A DNA stretch of 23,035 nt from Actinomycetota bacterium (GCA_005777415.1 SXMI01000142.1:1-23035); one strand, 5' to 3'. Numbered from the stretch's first letter, positions 15,539 to 23,035 are shown. Made by a program: numbers and translations. The notes: generated by a model not told the origin, from the letters alone.

Positions 15539-16300
15539 ATGACCGAACACCGCATCACCGTGGTCCGGGACGAGTCGCTGGACGGTCTGGTCACGATCAC
15601 CCTGGACCGGCCCGCCAAGCTGAACGCCCTCGACGTGGCCACCCACCACGCGTTGCAGGAGGTGCTGGTCGAGCTCGAGACCGACGTGCGGGCGCGGGTC
15701 GTGGTGCTCACCGGATCGGGACGGGCGTTCTCGGCCGGTGCCGACATCGGCAGCCGACCGGACGGGCGGCCGCTCAACGATCAGGACCGACTCGCCCGGG
15801 TCCACCTCGGTGGTCGGACCTGCGAACTGATCGATCGACTCCCCCAGGTGACGATCGGCGTGGCCAACGGACTGGCCGTCGGCGGCGGGGTGCTGCTGCT
15901 GGCGAGCTGCGACCTGCGGCTCGCCGCCGACGACGCCTGGTTCTCGGTCCCCGAGGTGGAGCTCGGCATGCCGCTCACCTGGGAGGGCATCCCCCGACTG
16001 ATGCGGGAGCTCGGCCCGGCCCGGACCCGCGAGGTTGTGATGCTCTGCGACCGCTTCACGGCGGCGGATGCCGAGCGGTGGGGTCTCGTGAACCGGTTGC
16101 ACCCGGCCGCCGAGTTGACCGAGGCGGCCCGGGACCTGGCGGCCAGGCTGCTCTCCATGGACACCCTCGCCCTGGCCACGACCAAGCGCGGGTGCCGGGC
16201 CGCCGCCGACACCCTGGTCCCACCGGCGGTGGCGTGGAGCGACCCAGAGCTCATGCTCCTGGCCTACCGCCAGGGGACGCTCGGGAATCCGTCCGACTAG
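15539..16300 (+). CDS. Enoyl-CoA hydratase/isomerase (crotonase)-family enzyme
   Basis: 253 residues, standard length. LDRPAKLNALD, FSAGADIGS (oxyanion-hole region at A66-G67) and NGLAVGGGVLLLASCDLRLA (second oxyanion glycine at 115-117) define the fold. Of the two catalytic Glu of hydratases, the one in the PE.ELG motif is kept (E139). The position normally occupied by Glu in GGGxE is Leu119, so simple syn-hydration is unlikely. An isomerase-like or other crotonase reaction fits better. It acts on acyl-CoA in the cytosol. No fatty-acid operon surrounds it. ATG 15539 lacks a clear ribosome-binding site. The TAG stop (16298-16300) doubles as part of the next gene's -10 hexamer. Confidence 0.92.
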   Translation: MTEHRITVVRDESLDGLVTITLDRPAKLNALDVATHHALQEVLVELETDVRARVVVLTGSGRAFSAGADIGSRPDGRPLNDQDRLARVHLGGRTCELIDRLPQVTIGVANGLAVGGGVLLLASCDLRLAADDAWFSVPEVELGMPLTWEGIPRLMRELGPARTREVVMLCDRFTAADAERWGLVNRLHPAAELTEAARDLAARLLSMDTLALATTKRGCRAAADTLVPPAVAWSDPELMLLAYRQGTLGNPSD

Positions 16301-16303
16301 GTT
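16298..16303 (+). promoter_or_regulatory. -10 hexamer TAGGTT overlapping the crotonase stop codon
   Basis: TAGGTT is followed by six bases and then GTG 16310, which gives a leaderless arrangement. Its first three bases are the TAG stop codon of the upstream gene. The small lipoprotein gene thus seems to carry its own promoter despite a 9-bp gap. Confidence 0.5.
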
Positions 16304-16309
16304 CACCCC

Positions 16310-16705
16310 GTGCCCGGATCACACGTTGCCCGGATCGTCACGGCGGTCGTGGCCCTCGGCGCGTTCGGGGCGGCCTGTGCCCCGAGCCCACCGCCGCCCG
16401 CACCGACGAGGCTCCAGGTGACGACACAGCTGACGGTCTGTGGTGGGGTCATCCCGCCGCCGGGCCAGCCGTGGTGCCGGACGAGTCGGGTGGCACGCAA
16501 TGTCGAGGTGCGCTCGGGGCGGGATGTCGTGGTGGACGGGACGACCGATTCGAACGGCCGCCTGCTCGTGGTGGTGCCACCGGGCCGGGCCACGGTCGCC
16601 GTCACCGACGCCAACGACTACGAGCAGTGCGACACCGTGACGGTCACCGCCGTCGAGAACGCCACGACGCCGGCCGTCCAGACCTGCACGATCATGGCTC
16701 CCTGA
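16310..16705 (+). CDS. Small lipoprotein with a transthyretin/carboxypeptidase-regulatory-like beta-sandwich
   Basis: 131 residues. Signal peptide and lipobox GAAC (Cys23), then a Pro-rich spacer. The mature part reads LQVTTQLTVCGGVIPPPGQPWC, then VARNVEVRSGRDVVVDGTTDSNGRLLVVVPPGRATVAV, VTAVENATT and a final Cys-containing strand. The D-x-N-G-R-L-x-V-x-V-P-P-G pattern is that of small beta-sandwich domains such as carboxypeptidase regulatory-like repeats. Four mature Cys after the lipid Cys could pair. Role unknown, probably an exposed binding or structural protein. GTG 16310 is chosen for the -10 hexamer six bases upstream. It is convergent with the nuclease gene, 30 bp away. Confidence 0.8.
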   Translation: MPGSHVARIVTAVVALGAFGAACAPSPPPPAPTRLQVTTQLTVCGGVIPPPGQPWCRTSRVARNVEVRSGRDVVVDGTTDSNGRLLVVVPPGRATVAVTDANDYEQCDTVTVTAVENATTPAVQTCTIMAP

Positions 16706-16735
16706 CCGTTCTGGCCGGGACGTCGCTGCGCCGGA

Positions 16736-19700
16736 TCAGAGGGTGAGCGTGACGACCGGCGGATCGTGGTCCGACACCTTGTGTCCATCGACGCTCGGCG
16801 GTCCGGGAAGGATCTGGTAGCGGTCGTAGACATCGTTGCCGATGTGGACGTAGGTCATGTCGGTGACGGCAGATGCGAGCCCGTCAGTGACCAGGATGTG
16901 GTCGAGGGTCTGCAGTCGTCCGTCGAACTGGAAGCTGTACGCCAATCCCGCCGGGACCAGGTCCCAGAGGTTGTCCAACGACGTCGCCGGTCCTTCGAGC
17001 ACAGCGAGCGGGCTCTCGTCCTCGAACGCGTTCAGGTCGCCCATCACGATCGCCTCCCCACCAGCTCCCTCGACCGCTGTCACCTGGTCCCGGAGGAACG
17101 CCGCCTGGGCGTCTCGGCAGGCATCCGGAGCCGCCTTCGAGGAGAAGTGGTTCATGAAGAGCGAGACGCTGGTCGCACCGAAGGTGACGTCGAGTCGGAG
17201 GGGCGGTCGGTCGAAGAGTCGCCCTGTGATGTCACTGCACGTTTCGGTCGTCGGATTGGTCGCCGTCCCGCCCACCTGGACCACCGAGCTCACGCTCACC
17301 GTGTCCTTGACCAGGTAGCCGACGTCGATGCCCCGATTGTCGTTGCCCTCGACGAGGTACGCCGTGTACCCGCCGAGTTGGGTGGCCACATCCTGGAGGA
17401 TCGCCAGATCGACGACCTCCGCAACGCCGACGATGTCCGGTCGGGCGAGTCGACCGTCAACGGCCTCGGTGATCCGATCACGCTTGAGCTCGTACTCGGG
17501 GGTCGTGATGGTTCCGCCGTCGTTCGATCCTCCGACCGGGAAGTAGTTCTCCACGTTGAACGCTGCGATGCGCAGACTGCCAGCGGGCGCCGGGTCCAGC
17601 GCAATCGGATACCCGACCGTCGGATCCCCGGTCACGGTCGGCAGATTGCCGACCTGGACCATCACCTTGTAGTGGTCGAACGAGTAGGCGAGGGGCCCGG
17701 ACACGCCAGTGAGCGAGTCGAAGAGGTCCGCCCCGACGAACGTCGTCGAAGGGCTCGACGGCCGGCGGGGAACACTGGGGTTGCCGGCGCCGGCGTCGGC
17801 AGCCAGGGCGAACAGCCCCGGAGCAGCGGTTCCCCGGAGGATTCGGCCGGTGCTCGGGCCCGGCGTCAGGAAGAGCTCGCCGAACTTGTTGGTCCCCCCC
17901 GAGTTGGCGACCGCAGTCGCCGAGCTCACGCGCATGCCCTCGAGTTGCTCGAACCGATTGCGATTCGCCGTCGCCGGGTCGATCGACACCGACGTGGGCA
18001 GCGGCTGGGCCGACGCCAGCACGGTGACGCCCGAAGCGATCGAGGACGGATCGATCACCGTCAACTCGAAGTGGTCGCGAACGACGCCCGTGACCCGAAC
18101 CCGCGAGCCGATCGAGAACGCCGCGACTGCGTCGCTCGCGCTGTCGAACTGAACGAAGACACCCTCGGACGTGGTCGGATCAAGATCAGCGTCCACATCC
18201 TCCTCCTGCACGAAGAACCCACGATCGCTGTGGAACACCGCACCCGAGTTCGACTGCCCAGCAAGATCGTCGTGCCCGGTGACGATGCCCTCGATCGTCA
18301 CCGTCTGGCCGAGCAGCGGTGGATTGTCGGCGGCGTCACCCACCGACGGCGCCGGGGTGTCGACCGCTGGGTCCGGGGCCGGACGCGATCCCTGCACCGC
18401 GCTGATCAGGGTCACGGCCGAGGGAGGCGGGGCACAACTGTTGGACGTGCCCGGGGTGGGTGACCCCAGGCCGTACCCGATTGTCACGAGCCGGCCACCG
18501 GCCCCGTCGGGGCAGCGCTGGATGCTCTGGGTGGTGCCCAGGTTCGCGCCGTTCTCGTCGACCTGAGGCTGACCCGGGGTGAGCACCGACAGCAGCGTCG
18601 GGTCATCAGCATCAGCCGTGTCGTAGACGACGGCGTCACGGAGATTCGTCGAGGTCACTGCCGTGTTGTTCGGGAAGGCCGTGGCATCCGCCTCGTAGAG
18701 GGCGACCGCGTCCTGGCCGTTCTGGATGAGGTCGGTGCCCGGCGTGACCACGAGATCGCAGTTGGCAACGTTGGTCGCGTTGCCGCACAGCACGAAGAAC
18801 CCACTCGTGTCGGTGCTCCGCCCGTCCAGATCGACCGCCTTGTAGCTGAGGTCGTTCGAGCCATTGAAGAACACCAGCGAGAGCCCGGTGAGCGAGGTAT
18901 TGGGGTCGGCGAAGATCTCGACGAACTCGGCGGCGTCGGTGCCCGCCTGATCGGAGTCGACCTCATTGATGAGCGGCGCCACCGGGAGCGGTGGGACCGT
19001 GGTCGTGGTGGTGGTCGGCACCGTCGTCGTGGTGGTCGGCACCGTCGTGGTGGTGGTCGGGGACGTCGTCGACGTTGTGGTCGGCACCGTGGTGGTGGTC
19101 GTGGTGGGCGGCGGAGCGTCGACGGCGGCGTTCGTCTCACCCGGCGTGTTGAACGCCTCACCCACGGCCGGGGTGCCGGCGAACCCCGAGATGCCGGCCA
19201 GATCGAAGTCGTTGCGCAGCCAGTCCGACGTCGAGTCGGTGTCATTGGAGTCCGGGATCCGGGAAGCACCACCGACCGTGAAGGTCCCGCCGTCGAAGCT
19301 CGATGTCAGGGTCGTGCCCCCGTAGGACCGGTCGGATGCTCCACCGTCCGACACGGCAACGGCGTCGACGACAGCCGACCCGACCGCCACATCGAGAACG
19401 CCGTCGTCGTTGGTGTCCAGGTCGGTGCCGACCGTGGGCGCCGGGCCCCGGACGAGCAGGAGCGACATGGTGCCGTTCTCGAGCGCGTTGTCGAGCGCTC
19501 CGCTCTGCCAGTAGCCCTCCGGGCCGGCCGATCCGACTGTGATCACCCGATCGAGCGTCCCTGCCTGCGGACTGTCGCCTTCGATCGACAGGATCGAGTA
19601 GTCGGAATACGAACCGAACGGAGTCCCGGCGATCTCAACGAACTCATTGGTGTCGGTGCCCACATGGTTGGCGACGAACTCGTTGAGGACCGGGCTGACC

Positions 19701-19972
19701 AGAACCGGCACCGTGGTCGTGGTCGTCGGCTCCGTCGTGGTGGTCGTGGTCGTCGGCACCGTCGTGGTGGTCGTGGTCGTCGGCTCCGTCGTGGTGGTCG
19801 TCGGCACCGTCGTGGTGGTCGTGGTCGTCGGCTCCGTCGTGGTGGTCGTGGGCACCGTCGTCGTGGTCGTCGGCACCGTCGTCGTGGTCGTGGGCACCGG
19901 GGGTGGAACGCACGCTGCTGCGACAGCGCCTCCGGCGATCACGAGCAACAGAGCGGAAAGACAACGGCGCAT
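16736..19972 (-). CDS. Extracellular nuclease lipoprotein: two lamin-tail domains, OB-fold-like region, EEP nuclease
   Basis: 1078 residues. ATG 19972 has GAGGAG five bases upstream, and the lipid Cys is C21 (AAAC). A Thr/Pro-rich linker (28-88) leads to a lamin-tail domain (90-280, VLNEFVANHVGTDTNEFVEI), a second Thr/Pro linker (about 288-326) and a second lamin-tail domain (328-510, LINEVDSDQAGTDAAEFVEI). An OB-like region (520-650, TVTIEGIVTGHDD) and an endonuclease/exonuclease/phosphatase domain (798-1078) follow. Metal and catalytic residues in place are N806 (FNVEN), E852, a His in MNHFSSK, D979/N981 (GDLN), D1024-H1025 (LDHI) and D1068-H1069 (SDHDP). The architecture matches ExeM/NucH-type enzymes that digest extracellular DNA. 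Together with the neighbouring PhoX-like gene it could release phosphate from DNA. Confidence 0.93.
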   Translation of the reverse strand: MRRCLSALLLVIAGGAVAAACVPPPVPTTTTTVPTTTTTVPTTTTTEPTTTTTTTVPTTTTTEPTTTTTTTVPTTTTTTTEPTTTTTVPVLVSPVLNEFVANHVGTDTNEFVEIAGTPFGSYSDYSILSIEGDSPQAGTLDRVITVGSAGPEGYWQSGALDNALENGTMSLLLVRGPAPTVGTDLDTNDDGVLDVAVGSAVVDAVAVSDGGASDRSYGGTTLTSSFDGGTFTVGGASRIPDSNDTDSTSDWLRNDFDLAGISGFAGTPAVGEAFNTPGETNAAVDAPPPTTTTTTVPTTTSTTSPTTTTTVPTTTTTVPTTTTTTVPPLPVAPLINEVDSDQAGTDAAEFVEIFADPNTSLTGLSLVFFNGSNDLSYKAVDLDGRSTDTSGFFVLCGNATNVANCDLVVTPGTDLIQNGQDAVALYEADATAFPNNTAVTSTNLRDAVVYDTADADDPTLLSVLTPGQPQVDENGANLGTTQSIQRCPDGAGGRLVTIGYGLGSPTPGTSNSCAPPPSAVTLISAVQGSRPAPDPAVDTPAPSVGDAADNPPLLGQTVTIEGIVTGHDDLAGQSNSGAVFHSDRGFFVQEEDVDADLDPTTSEGVFVQFDSASDAVAAFSIGSRVRVTGVVRDHFELTVIDPSSIASGVTVLASAQPLPTSVSIDPATANRNRFEQLEGMRVSSATAVANSGGTNKFGELFLTPGPSTGRILRGTAAPGLFALAADAGAGNPSVPRRPSSPSTTFVGADLFDSLTGVSGPLAYSFDHYKVMVQVGNLPTVTGDPTVGYPIALDPAPAGSLRIAAFNVENYFPVGGSNDGGTITTPEYELKRDRITEAVDGRLARPDIVGVAEVVDLAILQDVATQLGGYTAYLVEGNDNRGIDVGYLVKDTVSVSSVVQVGGTATNPTTETCSDITGRLFDRPPLRLDVTFGATSVSLFMNHFSSKAAPDACRDAQAAFLRDQVTAVEGAGGEAIVMGDLNAFEDESPLAVLEGPATSLDNLWDLVPAGLAYSFQFDGRLQTLDHILVTDGLASAVTDMTYVHIGNDVYDRYQILPGPPSVDGHKVSDHDPPVVTLTL
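18994..19110. repeat. Low-complexity Thr/Pro-linker DNA (second linker)
   Basis: Imperfect tandem GTCGGCACCGTCGTGGTGGT-like units encode PTTTTTVPTTTTT-type sequence between the two lamin-tail domains. Such linkers are flexible and often O-glycosylated in actinobacteria. The DNA is prone to copy-number change in steps of three bases. Confidence 0.85.
19710..19900. repeat. Low-complexity Thr/Pro-linker DNA (first linker)
   Basis: About 190 bp of imperfect tandem units encode alternating VPTTTTT and EPTTTTTTT blocks directly after the lipid Cys. The linker would hold the nuclease away from the membrane. Long near-identical stretches at DNA level mark it as a likely variable-length tract between strains. 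Confidence 0.88.
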
Positions 19973-20023
19973 GGAGACTCCTCGGGACGCGGAACGGGCT
20001 CACCTGCATCTCACACCCATGGG

Positions 20024-20040
20024 GTTGACGGGTAGTTGAC
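20024..20040 (-). promoter_or_regulatory. 11-bp-period direct repeat, PHO-box-like, upstream of the nuclease gene
   Basis: On the minus strand GTCAACT-ACCC-GTCAACC begins 68 bp upstream of ATG 19972. The second unit starts exactly 11 bp after the first, the spacing of PhoP-box repeat units (GTTCACC plus four bases). The match is about 4-5 of 7 per unit, so the identity of the regulator is inference. Confidence 0.4.
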
Positions 20041-20139
20041 GTGGAATGCACCCGTGCTGGAGATTCGAAGGAATCGAGGTGTCCGGTCGATCGCAGACCG
20101 AGCCGGCACGTGCTCCGGATGCGGCCCGGGACGCAACTG

Positions 20140-20169
20140 GATCGGCCCCGCCCGAGGGCGGGGCCGATC
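20140..20169 (-). terminator. Strong GC hairpin ending the PhoX-like transcript
   Basis: GATCGGCCCCGCCC pairs perfectly with GGGCGGGGCCGATC around a 2-nt centre (in practice a 4-nt loop and 13-bp stem), 24 bp past the TGA at 20193. On the minus strand it is followed by CAGTTGCGT rather than a clean T-run. It lies between the PhoX-like gene and the nuclease gene and separates their transcripts. Confidence 0.75.
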
Positions 20170-20192
20170 GCTTTCCCGTGAGCAGAACCTGC

Positions 20193-21689
20193 TCAGCTCA
20201 GGTCATCGACCTCGAGCAGGTTCATCTGGCCGAACTCCACGAGTTCCGCATCCGGGTTCGCCTTGTGGACCTGGTCGACGAACAGGTACTTGCCCGGTTC
20301 ACCGATCACATCCAGCGGGACGATGCCCGACGACTCCTCGTCCTGAGTGATGAAGGTCGCCGGCGCCTGCGTGAAGAAGGCGGGTGCGTGGACACCGACT
20401 CGACGGATCTTCTTGGTCGACACGTCGAACTGCCAGATGCCTGCCAGGTAGGCCGAGTTGCCGGGATCTTCCTGGATCAGGATGTCCCCACCGGCGGTGG
20501 TGGTGATGTTGTCCATCATCCGGGGACCGGCCTGCTCCGCTGCCGACTTCGACGCGTCGTAGGCCGGGCCCGAGAAGAGGATCTCCGCAGTCCCACCCAG
20601 GCTCGGGTTGGAGGCATCGACGAAGGTGATCTTCCAGATCCGACTCACGCCCGTGATCGATGCAGTGGTGACGAAGTAGAGGGTGTTCGGGTCGTTGACG
20701 TCCCACGACGCATCCTCAGGCCGGTTGAACTGGGTGATGCCCGCTGCGACCGAGTCAGTCTGCAACTGCGCTCCGGTCTTGCTCTCCACGTCACCCAGGT
20801 CGGGAACCGTGAATGGCGTGGGGCCGGCGAGGGTCGTTGCGTCGTTCTCGGTGAGCAGTCCTGCCACTGCGATGCCACCCAGAGTGCCGTTGGTCAGACC
20901 TGCTGCCACCACCGGGTTGGGATCGTTGGTCTTCGTACCTGTGTAGACGTAGACCTGACCGGGCGTGGTGTCATCGGTGCCGACGACGACGGTGGACGTT
21001 CCCGTTCCCGGATTGGCCAGGGCGTTCTCCCACGAGAACTTGCCGAGCCAAGGGAGTTCGAACGCGGTGCCGGCCTCTGGCCCGGTGACGACGTTCGCGA
21101 AGGCGCGACCCTCGGCACCGACCTCCTCGCCGGCCATGAAGATCCGCTCGGTCGTGCCGGTTCCGGTCGCGGCGTCGTAGAAGGCGGACACCGCCGGCAG
21201 ATCAGCCGAGCAGAACCGACTGAGCACGATCCCGCTCGCCTTCGCCGCCCACGATCCGGTCGCCGAGTCGTAGAGGGCGACGCCGGTGAGCAGATCCTCC
21301 CCGCTCAGCACCTCATACGTACCCTTGCGGACCACCCACTTCGAGATGAACGCACCCTTGGCACCGTGAGCGCGCACGATACCCGCCGAGCCCGTCAGTT
21401 CATGGTTGACGAAGACGGTGAAGGTGCCGTTCCCGTTGTCGAGCACGCCGGCGCCGTCGGGAATCCCGACGAACCGGTAGGGGCTCCCATCCGGTCGAGC
21501 ATTCACCGAATCACCGACGCTGATGATCGGCTCGACGAGAGCACCGCTCTCGCCCAGAACGTAGGACGGCTTCGAGCTGCTACCGATGAACGTCGGCGCC
21601 ACCGCCGGCGGCGGCGTGCACGACGCAGCCACGACTGCGGCTGCGGCTGCGACGGCGCTCATCCCGATCCACTTCTTTGATCGAATCAC
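20193..21689 (-). CDS. PhoX/DUF839-like secreted lipoprotein (putative alkaline phosphatase family)
   Basis: 498 residues from GTG 21689, which has GGGAG five bases upstream; the frame upstream is non-coding. The signal peptide ends at lipobox AASC (C24). The mature protein has features of the PhoX-type beta-propeller family: FVNHE (N95-E97), WVVRKGTYEVLSGEDL, the RPEDASWDVNDPNTLYFVTT segment (about 322-341) and ILIQEDPGN. PhoX enzymes are calcium- and iron-dependent phosphomonoesterases that act outside the membrane. Overall similarity is recognised from motifs only, so a related esterase or a non-enzymatic propeller is possible. It lies between a strong terminator and an upstream dyad and repeat region. 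The divergently built but co-oriented nuclease gene next door suggests a phosphate-scavenging pair. Confidence 0.8.
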   Translation of the reverse strand: MIRSKKWIGMSAVAAAAAVVAASCTPPPAVAPTFIGSSSKPSYVLGESGALVEPIISVGDSVNARPDGSPYRFVGIPDGAGVLDNGNGTFTVFVNHELTGSAGIVRAHGAKGAFISKWVVRKGTYEVLSGEDLLTGVALYDSATGSWAAKASGIVLSRFCSADLPAVSAFYDAATGTGTTERIFMAGEEVGAEGRAFANVVTGPEAGTAFELPWLGKFSWENALANPGTGTSTVVVGTDDTTPGQVYVYTGTKTNDPNPVVAAGLTNGTLGGIAVAGLLTENDATTLAGPTPFTVPDLGDVESKTGAQLQTDSVAAGITQFNRPEDASWDVNDPNTLYFVTTASITGVSRIWKITFVDASNPSLGGTAEILFSGPAYDASKSAAEQAGPRMMDNITTTAGGDILIQEDPGNSAYLAGIWQFDVSTKKIRRVGVHAPAFFTQAPATFITQDEESSGIVPLDVIGEPGKYLFVDQVHKANPDAELVEFGQMNLLEVDDLS

Positions 21690-21705
21690 TCTTTCTCCCT
21701 TGGTC

Positions 21706-21742
21706 GTTCCCGGGCGCAACACCACTCGTTGCGCCCGGGAAC
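21706..21742 (-). promoter_or_regulatory. 15-bp perfect inverted repeat before the PhoX-like gene
   Basis: GTTCCCGGGCGCAAC (21706-21720), a 7-nt loop, then GTTGCGCCCGGGAAC (21728-21742). It ends 17 bp before GTG 21689. TAGGTT (21745-21740, minus strand) overlaps its outer edge as a -10 candidate, so it may be a dyad operator over the promoter. Transcripts from further upstream would carry a very stable hairpin just before the Shine-Dalgarno. It could also terminate the upstream monooxygenase transcript, although there is no T-run. Confidence 0.7.
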
Positions 21743-21787
21743 CTAGGGAGCCCACCTTGCGGAGCCGGGGCACCTCGGTGCCGGGAA

Positions 21788-21805
21788 AGCGAACAACTGG
21801 CGAAC
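21788..21805 (-). promoter_or_regulatory. 11-bp-period direct repeat, PHO-box-like, upstream of the PhoX-like gene
   Basis: On the minus strand GTTCGCC-AGTT-GTTCGCT: two 7-bp units whose starts are exactly 11 bp apart, matching the GTTCACC PhoP unit at 6 and 5 of 7 bases. It lies about 43 bp upstream of the TAGGTT -10 candidate, which is rather far for direct contact with the -35 region. Confidence 0.45.
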
Positions 21806-21920
21806 CAACAACCTCCCGCCCTCACCCGATCAGATCGTCGACGATGCAGTTCCGGTTCAACTTCGGGCGAGCGGACCGGGCGGCGCTCTCCGACGATCGG
21901 AGGAGAGCCAGCCTGACTGA

Positions 21921-23035
21921 TCAGCGGAACTCGAGGCCCTCGTAGTCCCCCGAGTTGCGCCACCCGTCGATGTAGGAGAAGAACGCCACCGGGCCGGCCG
22001 GGTAGCCGGCCACGTTGAGGAGCATCTCCTTGCCCAACGGCTGACCCTCGTTGTTGTAGTAGCCGGGGGTGCACTCGGCGTTCCCGAGGAACGACCCCGG
22101 GTTCCGCTCGATGCCCTCCACCCACTCACGCTCGGCCTCCGGAGTCACCTCGACCTCCTCGGCGCCGACCTCGAGGGCGTGGGCGACCACCAGGGCGATC
22201 GTGGTGGCGGACTCGACCAGGTTGTGGGTGACGTTCGAGATGAGGTTGGCGCCCTGGGCCATCCCGACGACGAACAGGTTGGGGAACCCGTGGACGTGGA
22301 TCCCGTGCAGGCTCTGCATCCCGCCGGACCACCGTTCGGTCAACGTCACCCCGTCCCGGCCGACCGTCTCGTAGCCGGCGCGCCGCGCGTACTCGGTGCC
22401 GACCTCGAATCCGGATGCGAACACCAGGCAGTCCAGGTCGTGGTGCTCGCCCCCGACCCAGACGCCGGTGGCATCGATCCGTTCGACGCCCTGACCGTCG
22501 GTGTCGACCAGCTGGACGTTCGGCCGGTTGTAGGCGTCCAGGTACTCGTCGTGGAAGCACGGCCGCTTGCACAGCTGGCGGTACCAGGGCTTGAGCGCTT
22601 CGGCCGTCGACGGGTCTGACACGATCGCATCGACCCGGGCCCGGATCTCCTCCATCTTCTCGTCGTCGCTGTCGGCGAACGCCTTGGCGATGAGCTCCGG
22701 GGTGAACTCGCCTCCGGCGGTGACCTCGGCGACGACCCGGTCCCGGATCCGCTGGGCGATGTCGGTCCACCCGTCCTGGACCAGGTCGACGTCGGCGAAC
22801 TGGCCGGTCTGGAGGGTGGCGAAGTTGACCAGCCACTCACGCTGCCAACCGGGGCCGAGGTCGAACTCGTCGGGGTCGAGCGGACGGTTGGCGCGCACGT
22901 CGATGGAACTCGGGGTGCGCTGGAAGACGAACAGCTCACCGGCGTCCCGTGCCAGGTTCGGAATGCACTGCACCGCAGTGGCACCCGTCCCGATGATCCC
23001 GACTCGCGTGTCGGCCCGACCCTCCATGGGTGTGC
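21921..23035 (-). CDS. Flavin-containing (Baeyer-Villiger-type) monooxygenase, N-terminus outside window
   Basis: The frame is open through the right edge; the ATG at 23027 is internal, since it falls just before the family's second nucleotide-binding motif. Visible are the NADP-binding GIIGTGATAVQCIP, FVFQRTPSSID, the conserved KPWYRQLCKRPCFHDEYLDAYNRPNV and the DLDCLVFASGFEVGTEY segment that closes the FAD domain. HGFPNLFVVGMAQGANLISNVTHNL near the C-terminus is also typical. The first roughly 150-200 residues, with the FAD-binding GxGxxG and the BVMO fingerprint, lie beyond the window. Such enzymes insert oxygen into ketones or oxidise N/S atoms using NADPH and O2. The substrate is unknown. 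It ends 231 bp before the PhoX-like gene in the same direction. Confidence 0.93.
   Translation of the reverse strand, partial: TPMEGRADTRVGIIGTGATAVQCIPNLARDAGELFVFQRTPSSIDVRANRPLDPDEFDLGPGWQREWLVNFATLQTGQFADVDLVQDGWTDIAQRIRDRVVAEVTAGGEFTPELIAKAFADSDDEKMEEIRARVDAIVSDPSTAEALKPWYRQLCKRPCFHDEYLDAYNRPNVQLVDTDGQGVERIDATGVWVGGEHHDLDCLVFASGFEVGTEYARRAGYETVGRDGVTLTERWSGGMQSLHGIHVHGFPNLFVVGMAQGANLISNVTHNLVESATTIALVVAHALEVGAEEVEVTPEAEREWVEGIERNPGSFLGNAECTPGYYNNEGQPLGKEMLLNVAGYPAGPVAFFSYIDGWRNSGDYEGLEFR

Noticed and set aside
14944..16746. 600-codon plus-strand frame spanning the crotonase region
   Set aside because: Arg/Gly/Pro-rich shadow. The crotonase frame carries real motifs, and the other strand has the 747-residue gene.
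16766..18463. 565-codon plus-strand frame
   Set aside because: Antisense shadow of the nuclease gene, with no recognisable domain and skewed Arg/His/Val content.
18994..19900. Repeats that might suggest a CRISPR array
   Set aside because: The repeats are short, imperfect, without unique spacers, and in frame as Thr/Pro linkers of a lipoprotein.
20035..20066. Plus-strand promoter beginning with TTGACG
   Set aside because: The -35-like hexamer is part of the minus-strand direct repeat, the spacing to any -10 is poor, and no plus-strand gene follows.
20046..21680. 544-codon plus-strand frame
   Set aside because: Antisense of the PhoX-like gene; low-complexity charged composition and no ribosome-binding site.

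Overview
The window is high-GC DNA with strong G/C third-position bias. It looks like a chromosome segment of an actinobacterium. Several features support this: a SCO6745-type protein, an ERCC4 nuclease fused to an Lsr2-type DNA-binding tail, GTG starts, and leaderless-looking promoters in which a TANNNT hexamer lies 6-7 nt before the start codon. The many Pro/Thr-tailed lipoproteins suggest a free-living Acidimicrobiia-like organism, but that placement is inference. I see no phage genes, transposases or CRISPR array.

Layout. 1-2928 (-): the start of a very large secreted lipoprotein with seven PKD domains, a MopE-type metal-binding motif, a beta-helix and a Gly-rich tail that runs off the left edge. 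3100-3966 (+): SCO6745-family protein. 4110-4186 (+): tRNA-Thr(UGU). 4277-4965: a small module bounded by near-perfect inverted repeats. It holds a two-gene, toxin-antitoxin-like pair whose second gene is frameshifted by an 8-bp tandem duplication. Next to it is a C-terminal scrap of a secreted-repeat protein (4968-5165). 5318-6286 (-): ERCC4-Lsr2 nuclease. 6464-7899 (+): two uncharacterised genes. 7942-9054 (+): beta-lactamase-fold serine hydrolase with an odd N-terminus. 9155-9967 (-): phytanoyl-CoA dioxygenase-like enzyme, divergent from a GH10 xylanase (10106-11284, +) whose leader carries a strong hairpin. 11401-12999 (+): beta-helix lipoprotein. 13032-15275 (-): large unrecognised protein with an acidic DDEL repeat. 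15539-16300 (+): crotonase-fold enzyme, followed at once by a small leaderless lipoprotein gene (16310-16705). 16736-19972 (-): large lipoprotein with two lamin-tail domains and an extracellular nuclease domain. 20193-21689 (-): PhoX-like lipoprotein. 21921-23035 (-): C-terminal part of a flavin monooxygenase.

Themes. Much of the window encodes exported proteins anchored as lipoproteins through a Cys followed by Pro/Thr-rich spacers. They include polysaccharide-acting candidates (GH10, beta-helix protein, PKD/beta-helix giant) and a probable phosphate-scavenging pair (extracellular nuclease plus PhoX-like protein). Each gene of that pair has an 11-bp-period direct repeat upstream that resembles a PHO box, so phosphate control is a testable inference. 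The points most worth a second look are the inverted-repeat-bounded, possibly phase-variable two-gene module, the 15-bp perfect hairpin and repeat upstream of the PhoX-like gene, and the unrecognised 747-residue protein.
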